Shown: positions 8,426-16,731 of the stretch, piece by piece
Position numbering within the stretch: position 1 is the first letter of the stretch
Layout of the letters: the number at the start of each line of letters is the position of its first letter
From: Thermoleophilum album
GTDB lineage: Bacteria; Actinomycetota; Thermoleophilia; Solirubrobacterales; Thermoleophilaceae
Direction: 5' to 3'
DNA length: 64,000 nt
Assembly (NCBI RefSeq): GCF_900108055.1
Contig: NZ_FNWJ01000001.1
Location: 806,001 to 870,000, forward strand
Translations under genes and position numbers: made by a program
The notes under the pieces: generated by a model
What the model saw: only the letters and a program-made list of their open reading frames with translations
The model's database searches: none
Told to the model about the DNA's origin: nothing

Positions 8426-9277
8426 TTGAAGTCGCGTCTTGCGTGCATCTACACCGACCTCGACGGCACCTTGCTGGGCGCGGGTGCCTCGCTCTTTCGC
8501 ACCGTCGATGGGCGCTTCACGCTGTTGCCCGCTCGCGCCCTCGAGCTGTGTCACCGGGCAGGCGTTGAGGTCGTCTTGATGTCGGGGCGCAAGCGCGTGC
8601 AAGTGGCGGAGGATGCACGCCTGATTGGGCAGGACGCCTTCATCTACGAGCTCGGGGGAGGGCTGGCGGTGGGGGGCGAGGACTTCCTGCTGGTCTCGGA
8701 CCGCTGGCTCCCGCGCAGGAGTGGCGAGACCGTCTTCGACCGGGTCGCTGCGAGCGGCGCACCGGCGCTTCTGCTCGAGCGCTTCCGGGGGCGACTCGAG
8801 CCGCACTCGCCATGGCATCGAGAGCGCCGAATAACGCACCTGTTCCGGGGTTTCGTGGAGCTCGAAGAAGCACAGCAGGTACTCGCCGACGCCGGGTTTG
8901 GCGACCTGCGGCTGGTCGACAACGGGGTGCTGCCGGCTGGCGAGTGCCAGTTACCCCTGCCGGGCCCAGCCCACGCCTACCACCTATTGCCGCAACCCGC
9001 TTCGAAGGCCTTCGCGGTCGCGCGCCACATGGCGATCCGGGGGCTGGGGCGGGCACGCTGTGTAGCTATCGGTGACTCCCGAGAGGACCTTGCCGTTGCG
9101 CCGCTCGTCAGCCGCTTCTTCCTCGTTCGAAATGCCCTCGAGGAGGATCCTTCGCTGGCGCGTGAGCTCGGGCACTTCGACAACGTCGAGACCACCGAGG
9201 CAGCTTGCGGCGAGGGGTTTTACGAAGCCGTCGTGAGATCGCTCGCGGGCGTCGACGCGCAGTCTGCCTGCGCGTGA
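8426..9277 (+). CDS. HAD phosphatase, probable glycosyl-3-phosphoglycerate phosphatase
   Basis: HAD-superfamily (Cof/MpgP-like) phosphatase. The nucleophile motif is YTDLDGTLLG at the N-terminus, LMSGRKRVQV is motif II, a Lys lies in QPASKAFAV, and GDSREDLAVA is motif IV. A cap domain of about 100 residues lies between. Its position directly after gpgS suggests that it removes the phosphate from glycosyl-3-phosphoglycerate. Start: a GTG at 8390 is in frame but lacks a ribosome site and overlaps gpgS. The TTG at 8426 has CAGGGG just upstream and leaves a 22-nt gap, so I prefer it (283 residues). The known mycobacterial GpgP is a histidine phosphatase, so this pairing resembles MpgP-type systems. 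Confidence 0.82.
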   Translation: MKSRLACIYTDLDGTLLGAGASLFRTVDGRFTLLPARALELCHRAGVEVVLMSGRKRVQVAEDARLIGQDAFIYELGGGLAVGGEDFLLVSDRWLPRRSGETVFDRVAASGAPALLLERFRGRLEPHSPWHRERRITHLFRGFVELEEAQQVLADAGFGDLRLVDNGVLPAGECQLPLPGPAHAYHLLPQPASKAFAVARHMAIRGLGRARCVAIGDSREDLAVAPLVSRFFLVRNALEEDPSLARELGHFDNVETTEAACGEGFYEAVVRSLAGVDAQSACA

Positions 9278-9282
9278 CCGAG

Positions 9283-9302
9283 AATGTAACTACGGCTACA
9301 TT
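9283..9302. promoter_or_regulatory. Palindromic operator candidate
   Basis: AATGTA-N8-TACATT, 6-bp perfect arms around ACTACGGC, in the otherwise unexplained 146 bp between the HAD phosphatase stop and the membrane-protein start. Its size and symmetry fit a TetR-like dimer site. No regulator gene is adjacent. Confidence 0.4.
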
Positions 9303-9423
9303 TGTGAGTAACGGTTGATGACTACGTAACGCGGGCGGTCCGGTGGCCGCCCGGCGCTCGGCCGGTAAGGCCCATCGGATCGCTCCAAGATCGGATCCAG
9401 ACGGATTCGAAGGGGGAAACGCG

Positions 9424-10125
9424 ATGGGCACGAGTCGGGCTCATCACTTCCGCAAGCTAGTGGCCGGGACCTGCATGGTCGTGGCGCCAGTCGCGCTCCT
9501 CGTCGGGATGATCATCCATCCCGGGCTCGAGGACTCGGTAGGGGGCCAGCTCGCGACGATCGCGAGCAAGCGCGACAGCTGGCTGCTCGCGAACCTCGTG
9601 ATCGGGTTCGCGTTGGTTCTCGCGGTGCCGGTCGTACTCGGGCTCATGCACATGCTGCGTGAGCGCGACGCAGCCGTCGGACACCTGGGCGGCGCGATCG
9701 GCTTGATCGGGCTGATGGCGGCAGCTGCCTACGTGGCCGTCGAAGGTCTCGTTGGCTGGACGGCCGCAGGTCTGCCCGACCGCGCCGCGATGGTGACGCT
9801 GTTCCAGCGTCTCCACGACACGGCCGGGACGTTCGTGCCGATCTACCTGCTCGCCTACGGTGTCGTGGCGGGGTTCATCGTCCTCGCCTTCGGTCTCGCC
9901 CGGCGACGGCTGGTCGCGCCCTGGATGGCGGCGTGCACCGCGGTCGGTCCGCTCCTGATCGGCGTCGGTGTGCCGCTTGCCAGCGGCGTGCTGTGCCTGA
10001 TCGGCGCAGTGGTCACGCTCGTCGGCGTGGGCGCGATCGGCCAGATGGTGCTCGCCGAGACCGACGAGGAGTGGGAGCACACGCCGGAGTACAGGGGGTT
10101 CCGGCCGCGCTTCGGCACGCGGTAG
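9424..10125 (+). CDS. Multi-pass membrane protein of unknown function
   Basis: The protein has 233 residues. Hydropathy suggests six transmembrane helices: about 20-40, 60-80, 90-110, 130-155, 160-180 and 185-205. A charged C-terminal tail (DEEWEHTPEYRGFRPRF) follows. No catalytic motif was recognised and I cannot name the family. The ATG at 9424 is chosen over an open upstream extension because it follows a strong GAAGGGGGAAA ribosome site and the extension is Arg-rich and non-hydrophobic. The upstream palindrome suggests a dedicated repressor. The gene stands alone and is followed by a strong hairpin. Confidence 0.75.
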   Translation: MGTSRAHHFRKLVAGTCMVVAPVALLVGMIIHPGLEDSVGGQLATIASKRDSWLLANLVIGFALVLAVPVVLGLMHMLRERDAAVGHLGGAIGLIGLMAAAAYVAVEGLVGWTAAGLPDRAAMVTLFQRLHDTAGTFVPIYLLAYGVVAGFIVLAFGLARRRLVAPWMAACTAVGPLLIGVGVPLASGVLCLIGAVVTLVGVGAIGQMVLAETDEEWEHTPEYRGFRPRFGTR

Positions 10126-10208
10126 AAGACGGATAACTCGGTACGACTCATGCGATCTGGGTGCCTCGTCGCGAGGTACCGGGGCGGTTTCACCGAGGCG
10201 AGAGCGGA

Positions 10209-10233
10209 TGCGGGCGCCCCGCGGGCGCCCGCA
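10209..10233. terminator. Bidirectional terminator candidate
   Basis: Perfect 10-bp GC stem TGCGGGCGCC/GGCGCCCGCA with a 5-nt loop, between two convergent genes (membrane protein and glycerate kinase). It lacks a T-tract, as many high-GC actinobacterial terminators do. Confidence 0.55.
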
Positions 10234-10283
10234 CTTCGTTCGCCTCGGCTGGCGGTGTCGAAGAGGCTGGATCAGCCCCTCGC

Positions 10284-11318
10284 CTACGCGCTCGGCGCGC
10301 CGCGATCGAGGCCGTTGCAGGGATGCTCGCGCTCCACCAGCTGGCGCGCCGCTCGCGCGAGGTCTTCCGGCGTTCCCGCGGTCGCCACGCCTTGGAGGTC
10401 GAGTAGGCGCAGGTCGAACGCACTCAGTGCGCAGGCGCCGCAGATCGCGTGACAAGCGACGCCGCGCTGACGGGCGCGGGTGGCGACTTCCGCAACGACC
10501 TTCCCCTCCAAGGTCTGTTGGTCGAGTTTGCCTTCGCCGGTGATCACGAACCAGCAAGCGCGCAAGTGTTGGTCGAAGCCGACGCTGTCCAGCACGTACG
10601 GCGCCCCCGCCACGAGCCGCGCCCCGTACCACGACCAGAGCGCGCCAGCGAGGCCGCCCGCTGCACCGGTGTAAGGCTCCCCGCGGGGGTCGCGGGGAGC
10701 GCGCTCGGCGAGCTCGTCGAGCCGCTTCTCAAGCACGGGCAAGTGCTCGGGGCGGGCGCCTTTCTGCGGTCCGTAGGTGCGCGCGGCGCGTTCCCAGGAG
10801 GTGCGGACATCGCAGAGCACCACGAGCTCGCAGTCGACGGCGTGTTCTTCGAGCGCAGCGAGCGCACCTGCTCCGCCGTCCACGGTGGCGCTGCCGCCGG
10901 CGGCAACCAGCACGCGCTGTGCGCCGGTTCGTACGGCGGCGGCGATGAGCTCGCCGACGCCGCGACTCGAGGCGCGCAAGGGGTCGCGCTCGGCTGGTGC
11001 TAGTAGCGGCAGACCCGCGGCCGCCGCGACTTCCACGACCGCCGTGCGATCGTCGGCGAGCAGAGCGAACGACGCCTCGCGCGGGCGCCCGAGCGGGTCG
11101 CTAACACGCGCGCTGATCCACCTTCCGCCGAGCGCGCTCAGCAGCACCTGAGCGGTGCCCTCGCCGCCGTCGGCGAGCGGTAGCTCGATGCTCTCGAACG
11201 CAGCCCTGCGTAGCCCCTTAGCGATCGCGCGAGCCACCGTATCGGCGGCCATCGTTCCCTTGAAACTGTCGGGCGCAACGAGAGCGGGCAGACGTGGCCT
11301 CGCGATCGCCTTGGTCAC
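10284..11318 (-). CDS. Glycerate kinase (GarK/GlxK family)
   Basis: Phosphorylates D-glycerate with ATP, to 2-phosphoglycerate in most of this family, feeding lower glycolysis. At 344 residues it is slightly short. Family signatures are APDSFKGTMAA at the N-terminus, PLADGGEGTAQVL for substrate binding, AAGGSATVDGGAGAL, GAAGGLAGALW and ITGEGKLDQQTLEGK near the C-terminus. The start at 11318 overlaps the stop of the macro-domain gene (ATGA), so the two are co-translated. Glycerate is also what a glycosyl-glycerate would release on turnover; the nearby gpgS pair makes a link conceivable but unproved. Confidence 0.92.
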   Translation of the reverse strand: MTKAIARPRLPALVAPDSFKGTMAADTVARAIAKGLRRAAFESIELPLADGGEGTAQVLLSALGGRWISARVSDPLGRPREASFALLADDRTAVVEVAAAAGLPLLAPAERDPLRASSRGVGELIAAAVRTGAQRVLVAAGGSATVDGGAGALAALEEHAVDCELVVLCDVRTSWERAARTYGPQKGARPEHLPVLEKRLDELAERAPRDPRGEPYTGAAGGLAGALWSWYGARLVAGAPYVLDSVGFDQHLRACWFVITGEGKLDQQTLEGKVVAEVATRARQRGVACHAICGACALSAFDLRLLDLQGVATAGTPEDLARAARQLVEREHPCNGLDRGAPSA

Positions 11319-11821
11319 GCGCGATCCTCGAGCTGCGCGCGGAACGCTCGTTCTGCCTCCTCACCGCGCACGCAGAAGATCACACGTTCCAGCGAGCGCG
11401 GCTGGTGTTCGCGAACTACCCGGACCATGATTCGTGCCGCCTCGTCCAAGGGGAAGCCTCCGACCCCCGTGCCGAACGCCACGAGTCCGAGTGAGCGGCA
11501 GCCCAGCTCCTCGGCTTTGAGCAGGGTGTTGCGCGTAGCGCGCTCGATGATCTCGGCCGAGGTGGGCCCGCCGAGCTCCATCGTCGCCGCGTGGATGACC
11601 CATTTCGCCGGGAGCTTGCCGGCGCCCGTCACGACCGCCTCGCCGAGCCCAATTGGCGCCTTGCGATCGGACTCGCGCTGGATCTCCTCGCCCCCGGCTC
11701 GCACGATCGCCCCCGCCACACCGCCGCCGTGCAGGAGCTGCGTGTTCGCGGCGTTGGCGATCGCGTCGACCTCGAGCTTGGTTATGTCCGCGCGCCTTAC
11801 CTCGAGCTCCAGTTTCGCCAT
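11315..11821 (-). CDS. Macro-domain protein (ADP-ribose binding or hydrolase)
   Basis: A 168-residue single macro domain. The ligand loop NAANTQLLHGGGVAGAI (about 23-39) and the later GTGVGGFPLDEAA loop are both intact, as in MacroD/O-acetyl-ADP-ribose deacetylase-type proteins. Likely binds or hydrolyses ADP-ribose adducts in the cytoplasm. It is the first gene of a two-gene unit with glycerate kinase, with a 4-nt overlap, and is divergent from the DtxR-type regulator with only 43 bp between starts. Confidence 0.9.
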   Translation of the reverse strand: MAKLELEVRRADITKLEVDAIANAANTQLLHGGGVAGAIVRAGGEEIQRESDRKAPIGLGEAVVTGAGKLPAKWVIHAATMELGGPTSAEIIERATRNTLLKAEELGCRSLGLVAFGTGVGGFPLDEAARIMVRVVREHQPRSLERVIFCVRGEEAERAFRAQLEDRA

Positions 11822-11864
11822 AGCTCGAATGCTCGCGAATTTGCGCGGATAGGATGGGCAGCGG

Positions 11865-12581
11865 ATGTCGCGAGAACACGCAACGGTCGCCGAAGAGGAG
11901 TACCTGCAGACGATCTACTGGCTCGAGGAAGCGGGGTTGCCGCTGACCGGCGCCAACATCGCGCGCGCAATGCAGGTCTCGCCGCCGACGGTGCACGAGA
12001 TGGTGGGGCGCCTGGAGCGCGACGGCTACATCGTGCGCAAGCCCGACAAGACGCTTGAGTTCACCGAGCGCGGTCGCGAACAGGCGGCCACGATCGTGCG
12101 CCGGCATCGCTTGATCGAACGTTTCTTGACCGACGTTTTCGACATTCCGTGGGACCAAGTCCATGAGGAGGCCGAGCGTCTCGAACACTGGATGTCCCCG
12201 ATCGTCGAGGAGCGCATGCTGCGAGCGATCGGTGACGCCAAGACCTGCCCGCACGGCCACCCGATCTTCGAGGGTCAGCGTGAGCAGGCGGTGCCGCTCG
12301 CGGATTGCGAGGTCGGCGCACGCATCAAGGTGATCCGCTTCGAGAACGAGGCCGAGGACGTCCTCCACTACCTCAAGGAGTCAGGCTTCTACCCAGGGCT
12401 CGAGGGCAAGGTCGCCGATCGCGGTGAGGAGTGGATCTCGGTGGTGACGGACTCCGGCGAGCGCCTTGAGATAACCCGTAGCGTCGCTGAGACCGTCTCG
12501 GTGAAGGCCGACCCATCGCCGCCGCCCCGAACTGCTCTACCGGAGCAGCTCGTGATGGCGCGACACCACTGGGGACGCTGA
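11865..12581 (+). CDS. DtxR/MntR-family metal-dependent repressor
   Basis: Metal-sensing regulator with an N-terminal winged HTH (about 8-70, recognition helix near SPPTVHEMVGRL), a dimerisation/metal domain (about 75-140) and a C-terminal FeoA-like SH3 domain (about 150-220). Aligned by eye to Corynebacterium DtxR, the primary-site Met10 is replaced by E12 and Cys102 by E104, while E107 and H108 keep the EH pair. Acidic replacements at both places resemble the Mn sensor MntR more than the Fe sensor DtxR. Regulated genes are not obvious here. It is divergent from the macro-domain gene. Confidence 0.9.
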   Translation: MSREHATVAEEEYLQTIYWLEEAGLPLTGANIARAMQVSPPTVHEMVGRLERDGYIVRKPDKTLEFTERGREQAATIVRRHRLIERFLTDVFDIPWDQVHEEAERLEHWMSPIVEERMLRAIGDAKTCPHGHPIFEGQREQAVPLADCEVGARIKVIRFENEAEDVLHYLKESGFYPGLEGKVADRGEEWISVVTDSGERLEITRSVAETVSVKADPSPPPRTALPEQLVMARHHWGR

Positions 12582-12591
12582 TCCGGCGGGG

Positions 12592-12614
12592 CTAGGCCCG
12601 TCACACGGACCTAG
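12592..12614. terminator. Bidirectional terminator candidate
   Basis: CTAGG-C-CCGT loop CAC then ACGG-A-CCTAG: nine pairs and one mismatch, in the 38 bp between two convergent stops. Confidence 0.5.
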
Positions 12615-12619
12615 GCCAG

Positions 12620-13396
12620 TCACTCGTGGCCATCTCCGGATTGGCCGCCCGCGCCTAGGTCGACCGCTTCCCTTAGCGCTCCGTTCGATCGACGATCGAA
12701 GTACAAAACTGCCGTGCACACGGTGTACGCCGGTATCGCTAAGGCGCTCGTGAAGGCTTGGCCCAACAGTGACCAGCTGGCATCGTTGGCGGAACGGGCG
12801 AGCGACTCGAACGGCGCACCGATCGCGAGGGTAATCGCGCTCGCGAGCAGCCATCCGCAAGCGAGCACGAGGCTTGCGCGCCAAAAAGCACCGGCGGTCA
12901 GCTCGCCGCTGCGCCGTAGCGCCGAGACCGGACCGAGCCCTTCCAACGCCACGACTGGCAAGGCGAGGCTCCAGCGCACCGCTAGGTAGATCCCGGGGAG
13001 CACGAACAGCAGCAGACCCCCGCCAATTCCGAGCGCTGCGAGCGCAATGGTGGCCGCAGTTCTCGGGTAGCGGTCGAGCCCGAACTCGAGCGCGCGTCCC
13101 GGCCCCGTAGCCTGTTCCTGGGGAGCGCGTACTACGAGCAGTGTTGCGGCCACGCCGGCCAGCGGCACGACCACGAGCAAGTCGACCAGGGTCGTGACGA
13201 GGACCTCGGTCGGCTGCGGACGAGCCGCGTAGCTGGCCCCGAAGTCACGGAGTCCGATGCCCCCGACCGCGAGGTGTGCCGGTACTGCCACCAGTAGCCC
13301 GACCGTGGCAAGTGCGAGGGCTCGCCGGCGGATGATCAAGAAGGCGTGGGCAACGACGGCGACCGCCCCGAAACGACGATCGCTGGGATCGGCCAA
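12620..13396 (-). CDS. Membrane protein of unknown function (GPDPase membrane-domain-like)
   Basis: The protein has 258 residues with about six hydrophobic segments and a short Gly/Asp-rich C-terminus. The stretch PGIYLAVRWSLALPVVA followed by SALRRSGELT resembles membrane proteins related to the glycerophosphodiester phosphodiesterase membrane domain. That is a recollection of a pattern, and no enzyme motif is present. It lies 6 nt downstream of the aminotransferase stop on the same strand, so the two are probably co-transcribed. Confidence 0.72.
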   Translation of the reverse strand: MADPSDRRFGAVAVVAHAFLIIRRRALALATVGLLVAVPAHLAVGGIGLRDFGASYAARPQPTEVLVTTLVDLLVVVPLAGVAATLLVVRAPQEQATGPGRALEFGLDRYPRTAATIALAALGIGGGLLLFVLPGIYLAVRWSLALPVVALEGLGPVSALRRSGELTAGAFWRASLVLACGWLLASAITLAIGAPFESLARSANDASWSLLGQAFTSALAIPAYTVCTAVLYFDRRSNGALREAVDLGAGGQSGDGHE

Positions 13397-13402
13397 CGGA
13401 CT

Positions 13403-14509
13403 TCAGGGTTGGGCCGTACCGACGAGCTCGCGACGGGCGCTTGCGAGTCTTGCGACCCCTTCCCGCAACTGAGCGGGGGCCACCGCCGAGTAAGCGAGCC
13501 GCAACGACTGCTCGCCACCCTCGATGAAAAAGTCAGTGCCCTTGACCACTACGACCCCCCGCTCGCGCGCCCGCGCTTCGAGCTCCCGCACGTCACCGTC
13601 GGGAAGGTCGATCCAGAGGAAGTAGCCCCCTTCGGGTTTCACGAACCGTGCCTCCGGAAGATGCTCTGCTACGGCCTCGCAGATCGCGTCCCGCCGCTCA
13701 CGCAGCGCTGTGCGCACGCGCTCGAGTGAACGTTCGAAACCGCCGCCGCGACAGAACTCAGCGACGATTCCCTGCGACGCTACGCACGGCGAGATGTAAG
13801 TGTTCGTGGCGCGCCGACGGAGCCGGGCGACGATTTCGGGTGGTCCCAGCAGGTAGCCGACGCGCACGCCGGGACACACTGTCTTCGTGAAAGAGGACAC
13901 GTAGACGACGTTCTCCCGACGCCCGTCGAGATCGAAGATTCGGGGGAGGCTTTCCCCCTCGAAGCGGACGTCGACGTAGGGGTCGTCCTCGAAGATCAGG
14001 AAGTCGTAGCGCCGGGCGAGCTCCAGCAGCTGCCGCCGTTTTTCGAGCGAGAGCGTGCAGCCGGCGGGGTTCTGAAAGTTCGGGATGACGTGTACGAAGC
14101 GGGGTCGCGCACCCGCTTGGAGCGCGCGTGCGAGCGCTTCCACATCCAGCCCGTCGGCTTCGAGCGGTATGGCCAACAACTCGGCGCCGAGCTCGCGGAG
14201 CATCAGCAGCGTGCGATCGTAGGTTGGCGCCTCTACGACCACCAAGTCGCCTGCGCCAACGAACTCCTGGAAGAAGAAAGCGTCCGCCTGCATCGAGCCG
14301 TTGGTGGCCATCACCTGATCCTGCTCGACGCCGTGCCGTTTCGCGATCCACTCGACGAGCAACGGGTGCCCGGCGGCCGGGCCGTAAGAGAAGCAGTGCT
14401 CGGGGTGGCTGCGGAACGCGCGATCGGCAGCTTCGCGCAGCTCGTCGACCGGGACGATGTCGAGCGAGGGCGCGCCGCGCGCGAGCGAGATGACGTCGGG
14501 TGAGCTCAC
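13403..14509 (-). CDS. PLP-dependent aminotransferase (fold type I, LysN/2-aminoadipate-like)
   Basis: Class I/II aminotransferase of 368 residues. The PLP lysine is in SSFTKTVCPGVRVGY and the phosphate/ring segment is IFEDDPYVDVRF. NFQNPAGCTLS and the N-terminal FSYGPAAGHPLL are typical of the 2-aminoadipate/MocR-domain subgroup. The C-terminal carboxylate Arg is in SLRLAYSAV. No HTH domain is attached, so it is an enzyme and not a MocR regulator. The amino donor cannot be told. The start is a GTG with a weak upstream AGG. It sits 90 bp downstream of sucD on the same strand. Confidence 0.88.
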   Translation of the reverse strand: MSSPDVISLARGAPSLDIVPVDELREAADRAFRSHPEHCFSYGPAAGHPLLVEWIAKRHGVEQDQVMATNGSMQADAFFFQEFVGAGDLVVVEAPTYDRTLLMLRELGAELLAIPLEADGLDVEALARALQAGARPRFVHVIPNFQNPAGCTLSLEKRRQLLELARRYDFLIFEDDPYVDVRFEGESLPRIFDLDGRRENVVYVSSFTKTVCPGVRVGYLLGPPEIVARLRRRATNTYISPCVASQGIVAEFCRGGGFERSLERVRTALRERRDAICEAVAEHLPEARFVKPEGGYFLWIDLPDGDVRELEARARERGVVVVKGTDFFIEGGEQSLRLAYSAVAPAQLREGVARLASARRELVGTAQP

Positions 14510-14586
14510 GTCCGGGACGATACCTGGGCCCCGCTGAGGTTGGACCGCCCGGCCAGCGAAGCCACGGACGTCGGGCGCCGCTACCC

Positions 14587-14599
14587 GCCGGTTACCGGC
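14587..14599 (-). terminator. Short hairpin after sucD
   Basis: GCCGG-TTA-CCGGC immediately after the sucD stop: a 5-bp GC stem in the 90-bp gap before the aminotransferase. Weak terminator candidate. Confidence 0.3.
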
Positions 14600-15481
14600 T
14601 CAGACGCGGGCGCCGAGCGTCTCGGCGACGATTTCGGCGACTTCGGTGGGGTTGCGCCCGACGCGCACCCCACGCGCCTCCAGCGCTTCCGCTTTCGCCT
14701 GGGCGGTTCCCTTGGAGCCGGAGATGATCGCGCCGGCGTGCCCCATCGTCTTGCCAGGAGGCGCCGTGAAGCCGGCGATATAGCCGACGACCGGCTTCGA
14801 AACATGCTCGGCGATGTAGTCGGCCGTGCGTTCCTCCTCGTCGCCGCCGATCTCCCCAACCAACACGATGAGCTCGGTCTCCGGGTCGTCTTCGAACATC
14901 TGCACGATGTCGATGAACGAGGAGCCGACGATAGGGTCCCCGCCGATGCCCACGATCGTCGAGTTGCCGAGGCCGCGCTGAGCGATCTCGTTGCCGATCT
15001 GGTAGGTCAGCGTCCCGGAGCGAGAGACCAGGCCAACCGAGCCGGGCTTGAAGAAGTGCGCTGGGATGATGCCCACGTTCGCCTTGCCCGGAGAAAGCAC
15101 GCCCGGACAGTTCGGACCGACCAGGCGCGTCCGACCCTCGCGCTTGAGCTGCGTGTAGACGCGCAGCATGTCGTGCACGGGAATTCCCTCGGTGATGCAG
15201 ATGCAGAGTTCGACGCCGGCGTCTGTCGCCTCAAGGATCGCGTCGGCAGCGAAACGCGGTGGTACGAAGATCATCGAGGTATTAGCCCCGGTCTCGGCAA
15301 CCGCTTCGTGGACGGTGTCGAAGACCGGAATGCCCTCGACGTCGCTGCCACCCTTTCCGGGCGTGACGCCGGCTACGACGTTGGTTCCGTAGCGCTTGTT
15401 ATTGAGGCCGTGGAACGAGCCCTCCCGGCCAGTCAGGCCGGAGACCACGAGACGGGTGTGCTCACCGACGAGGATGCTCAT
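14600..15481 (-). CDS. sucD: Succinyl-CoA synthetase (ADP-forming) alpha subunit
   Basis: Alpha subunit of succinate-CoA ligase, which makes ATP or GTP from succinyl-CoA in the citric-acid cycle. It has the CoA-binding N-terminal domain ([12 protein letters not shown]), the conserved [11 protein letters not shown] segment and the phosphorylated active-site His in [11 protein letters not shown]. The 293-residue length is normal. Its ATG overlaps the sucC stop by 4 nt. In this window it would also finish the propionyl-CoA route, since succinyl-CoA is the product of the methylmalonyl-CoA mutase at 31.5-33.1 kb. Confidence 0.97.
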   Translation of the reverse strand: MSILVGEHTRLVVSGLTGREGSFHGLNNKRYGTNVVAGVTPGKGGSDVEGIPVFDTVHEAVAETGANTSMIFVPPRFAADAILEATDAGVELCICITEGIPVHDMLRVYTQLKREGRTRLVGPNCPGVLSPGKANVGIIPAHFFKPGSVGLVSRSGTLTYQIGNEIAQRGLGNSTIVGIGGDPIVGSSFIDIVQMFEDDPETELIVLVGEIGGDEEERTADYIAEHVSKPVVGYIAGFTAPPGKTMGHAGAIISGSKGTAQAKAEALEARGVRVGRNPTEVAEIVAETLGARV

Positions 15482-16641
15482 GCGTGTGCCTCCTGGGGAA
15501 CCGGACCGGCGAGTTCGACGACACGACGGGCGGCGTCCAGCATCGTCTTCTCGACGTGCACACCCTCGAGCTGCGCCTCGGCAAGGATCCGGCGCCCCTC
15601 CTCGTCGTTGGTGCCGTCCAGCCGAACCACTACCGGAACCGAGATGTCGAGTCGTCGGAACGCTTCGACCAGGCCTCGGGCGACCTCATCGCAGCGGGTG
15701 ATGCCGCCGAAGATGTTGAAGAGCAGGGCGGTGACCTTGGGATCGGAGAGGATCACCTCCACTGCCGCCACGATTTCGTCAGCTTTGGCGCCGCCGCCGG
15801 CGTCGCAGAAGTTCGCCGGCTTCCCGCCAGCTTGGGCGACGACGTCGAGGGTCGACATCACGAGCCCGGCGCCGTTGCCGAGGATCCCGATGTTGCCGTC
15901 GAGCTTGACGTATTGGATGCCGCGCTCCTTGGCCATCCGCTCCTGCGGGTCCTCCGCGGAGACGTCCCGGAACTGCGCGCTGTCCGGGTGACGCCAGAGG
16001 GCATTGTCGTCGAGCGTGACCTTGGCGTCGAGAGCCACAACCTCGCGACTCTTAGTAACCAGCAGCGGGTTCACCTCGACGAGCGTGGCGTCCTCGCTTA
16101 CGAAGACCTCGTAGAGCTTGGCGAGAACCGCTCCCACGGGGCGGACAACGTCACGTGCGATGCCCGCCTCGAAGGCCAGGCGCCGACCGTGGAAGTCCTG
16201 AAAGCCGAGCAACGGATCGATGTGTAGACGGACGATCGCTTGCGGGTCGCGTGCCGCTATCTCCTCGACGTCCATCCCACCCATTCGCGACAGCATCACC
16301 AACGGACGCTTGGCGGAGCGGTCGAGCAGTACGGCGGCGTAGTACTCCTCGTCGATCTCCGAGGCTCGCTCGATCCAAAGCTCGTGGACCGTGAACCCAC
16401 GGATGTTCATGCCGAGGATGGACTCCGCGTGGGATCGCGCCTCGTCGCGGTTCTTGGCGAGCTTGATGCCGCCGGCTTTACCCCGGCCGCCGATCTTCAC
16501 CTGCGCCTTGACGACCACCGGATAGCCGAGCTCCTCGGCCGCGGCAACTGCCGCCTCGACGCTGTCTGCGTGCCGCCCCTCGGGGACCGGCACGCCGTGC
16601 TTACGGAAAAGCTGCTTGCCCTGGTACTCGAGAAGATCCAT
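15478..16641 (-). CDS. sucC: Succinyl-CoA synthetase beta subunit
   Basis: Beta subunit carrying the ATP-grasp nucleotide site and the partner surface for SucD. It begins [16 protein letters not shown], the standard sucC start, followed by [18 protein letters not shown] and the C-terminal [12 protein letters not shown] power helix. The 387 residues are usual. The ATG at 16641 follows AACAAGG. The 90-bp divergent region to the HAD gene must hold both promoters and contains a CCGCC-TTC-GGCGG hairpin (16664-16676). Confidence 0.97.
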   Translation of the reverse strand: MDLLEYQGKQLFRKHGVPVPEGRHADSVEAAVAAAEELGYPVVVKAQVKIGGRGKAGGIKLAKNRDEARSHAESILGMNIRGFTVHELWIERASEIDEEYYAAVLLDRSAKRPLVMLSRMGGMDVEEIAARDPQAIVRLHIDPLLGFQDFHGRRLAFEAGIARDVVRPVGAVLAKLYEVFVSEDATLVEVNPLLVTKSREVVALDAKVTLDDNALWRHPDSAQFRDVSAEDPQERMAKERGIQYVKLDGNIGILGNGAGLVMSTLDVVAQAGGKPANFCDAGGGAKADEIVAAVEVILSDPKVTALLFNIFGGITRCDEVARGLVEAFRRLDISVPVVVRLDGTNDEEGRRILAEAQLEGVHVEKTMLDAARRVVELAGPVPQEAHA

Positions 16642-16731
16642 GCCTTGTTCGTAGAATCTGCGCCCGCCTTCGGCGGACGCCCCGCCGGAACGCCGCGCAA
16701 CACTACCGAACCCTCGATCGACAGGAGAGCC

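Noticed and set aside
14540-15991. Long open frame of 483 codons on the plus strand
   Set aside because: Antisense to sucD/sucC; high-GC codon bias opens such frames, and the translation resembles no protein.
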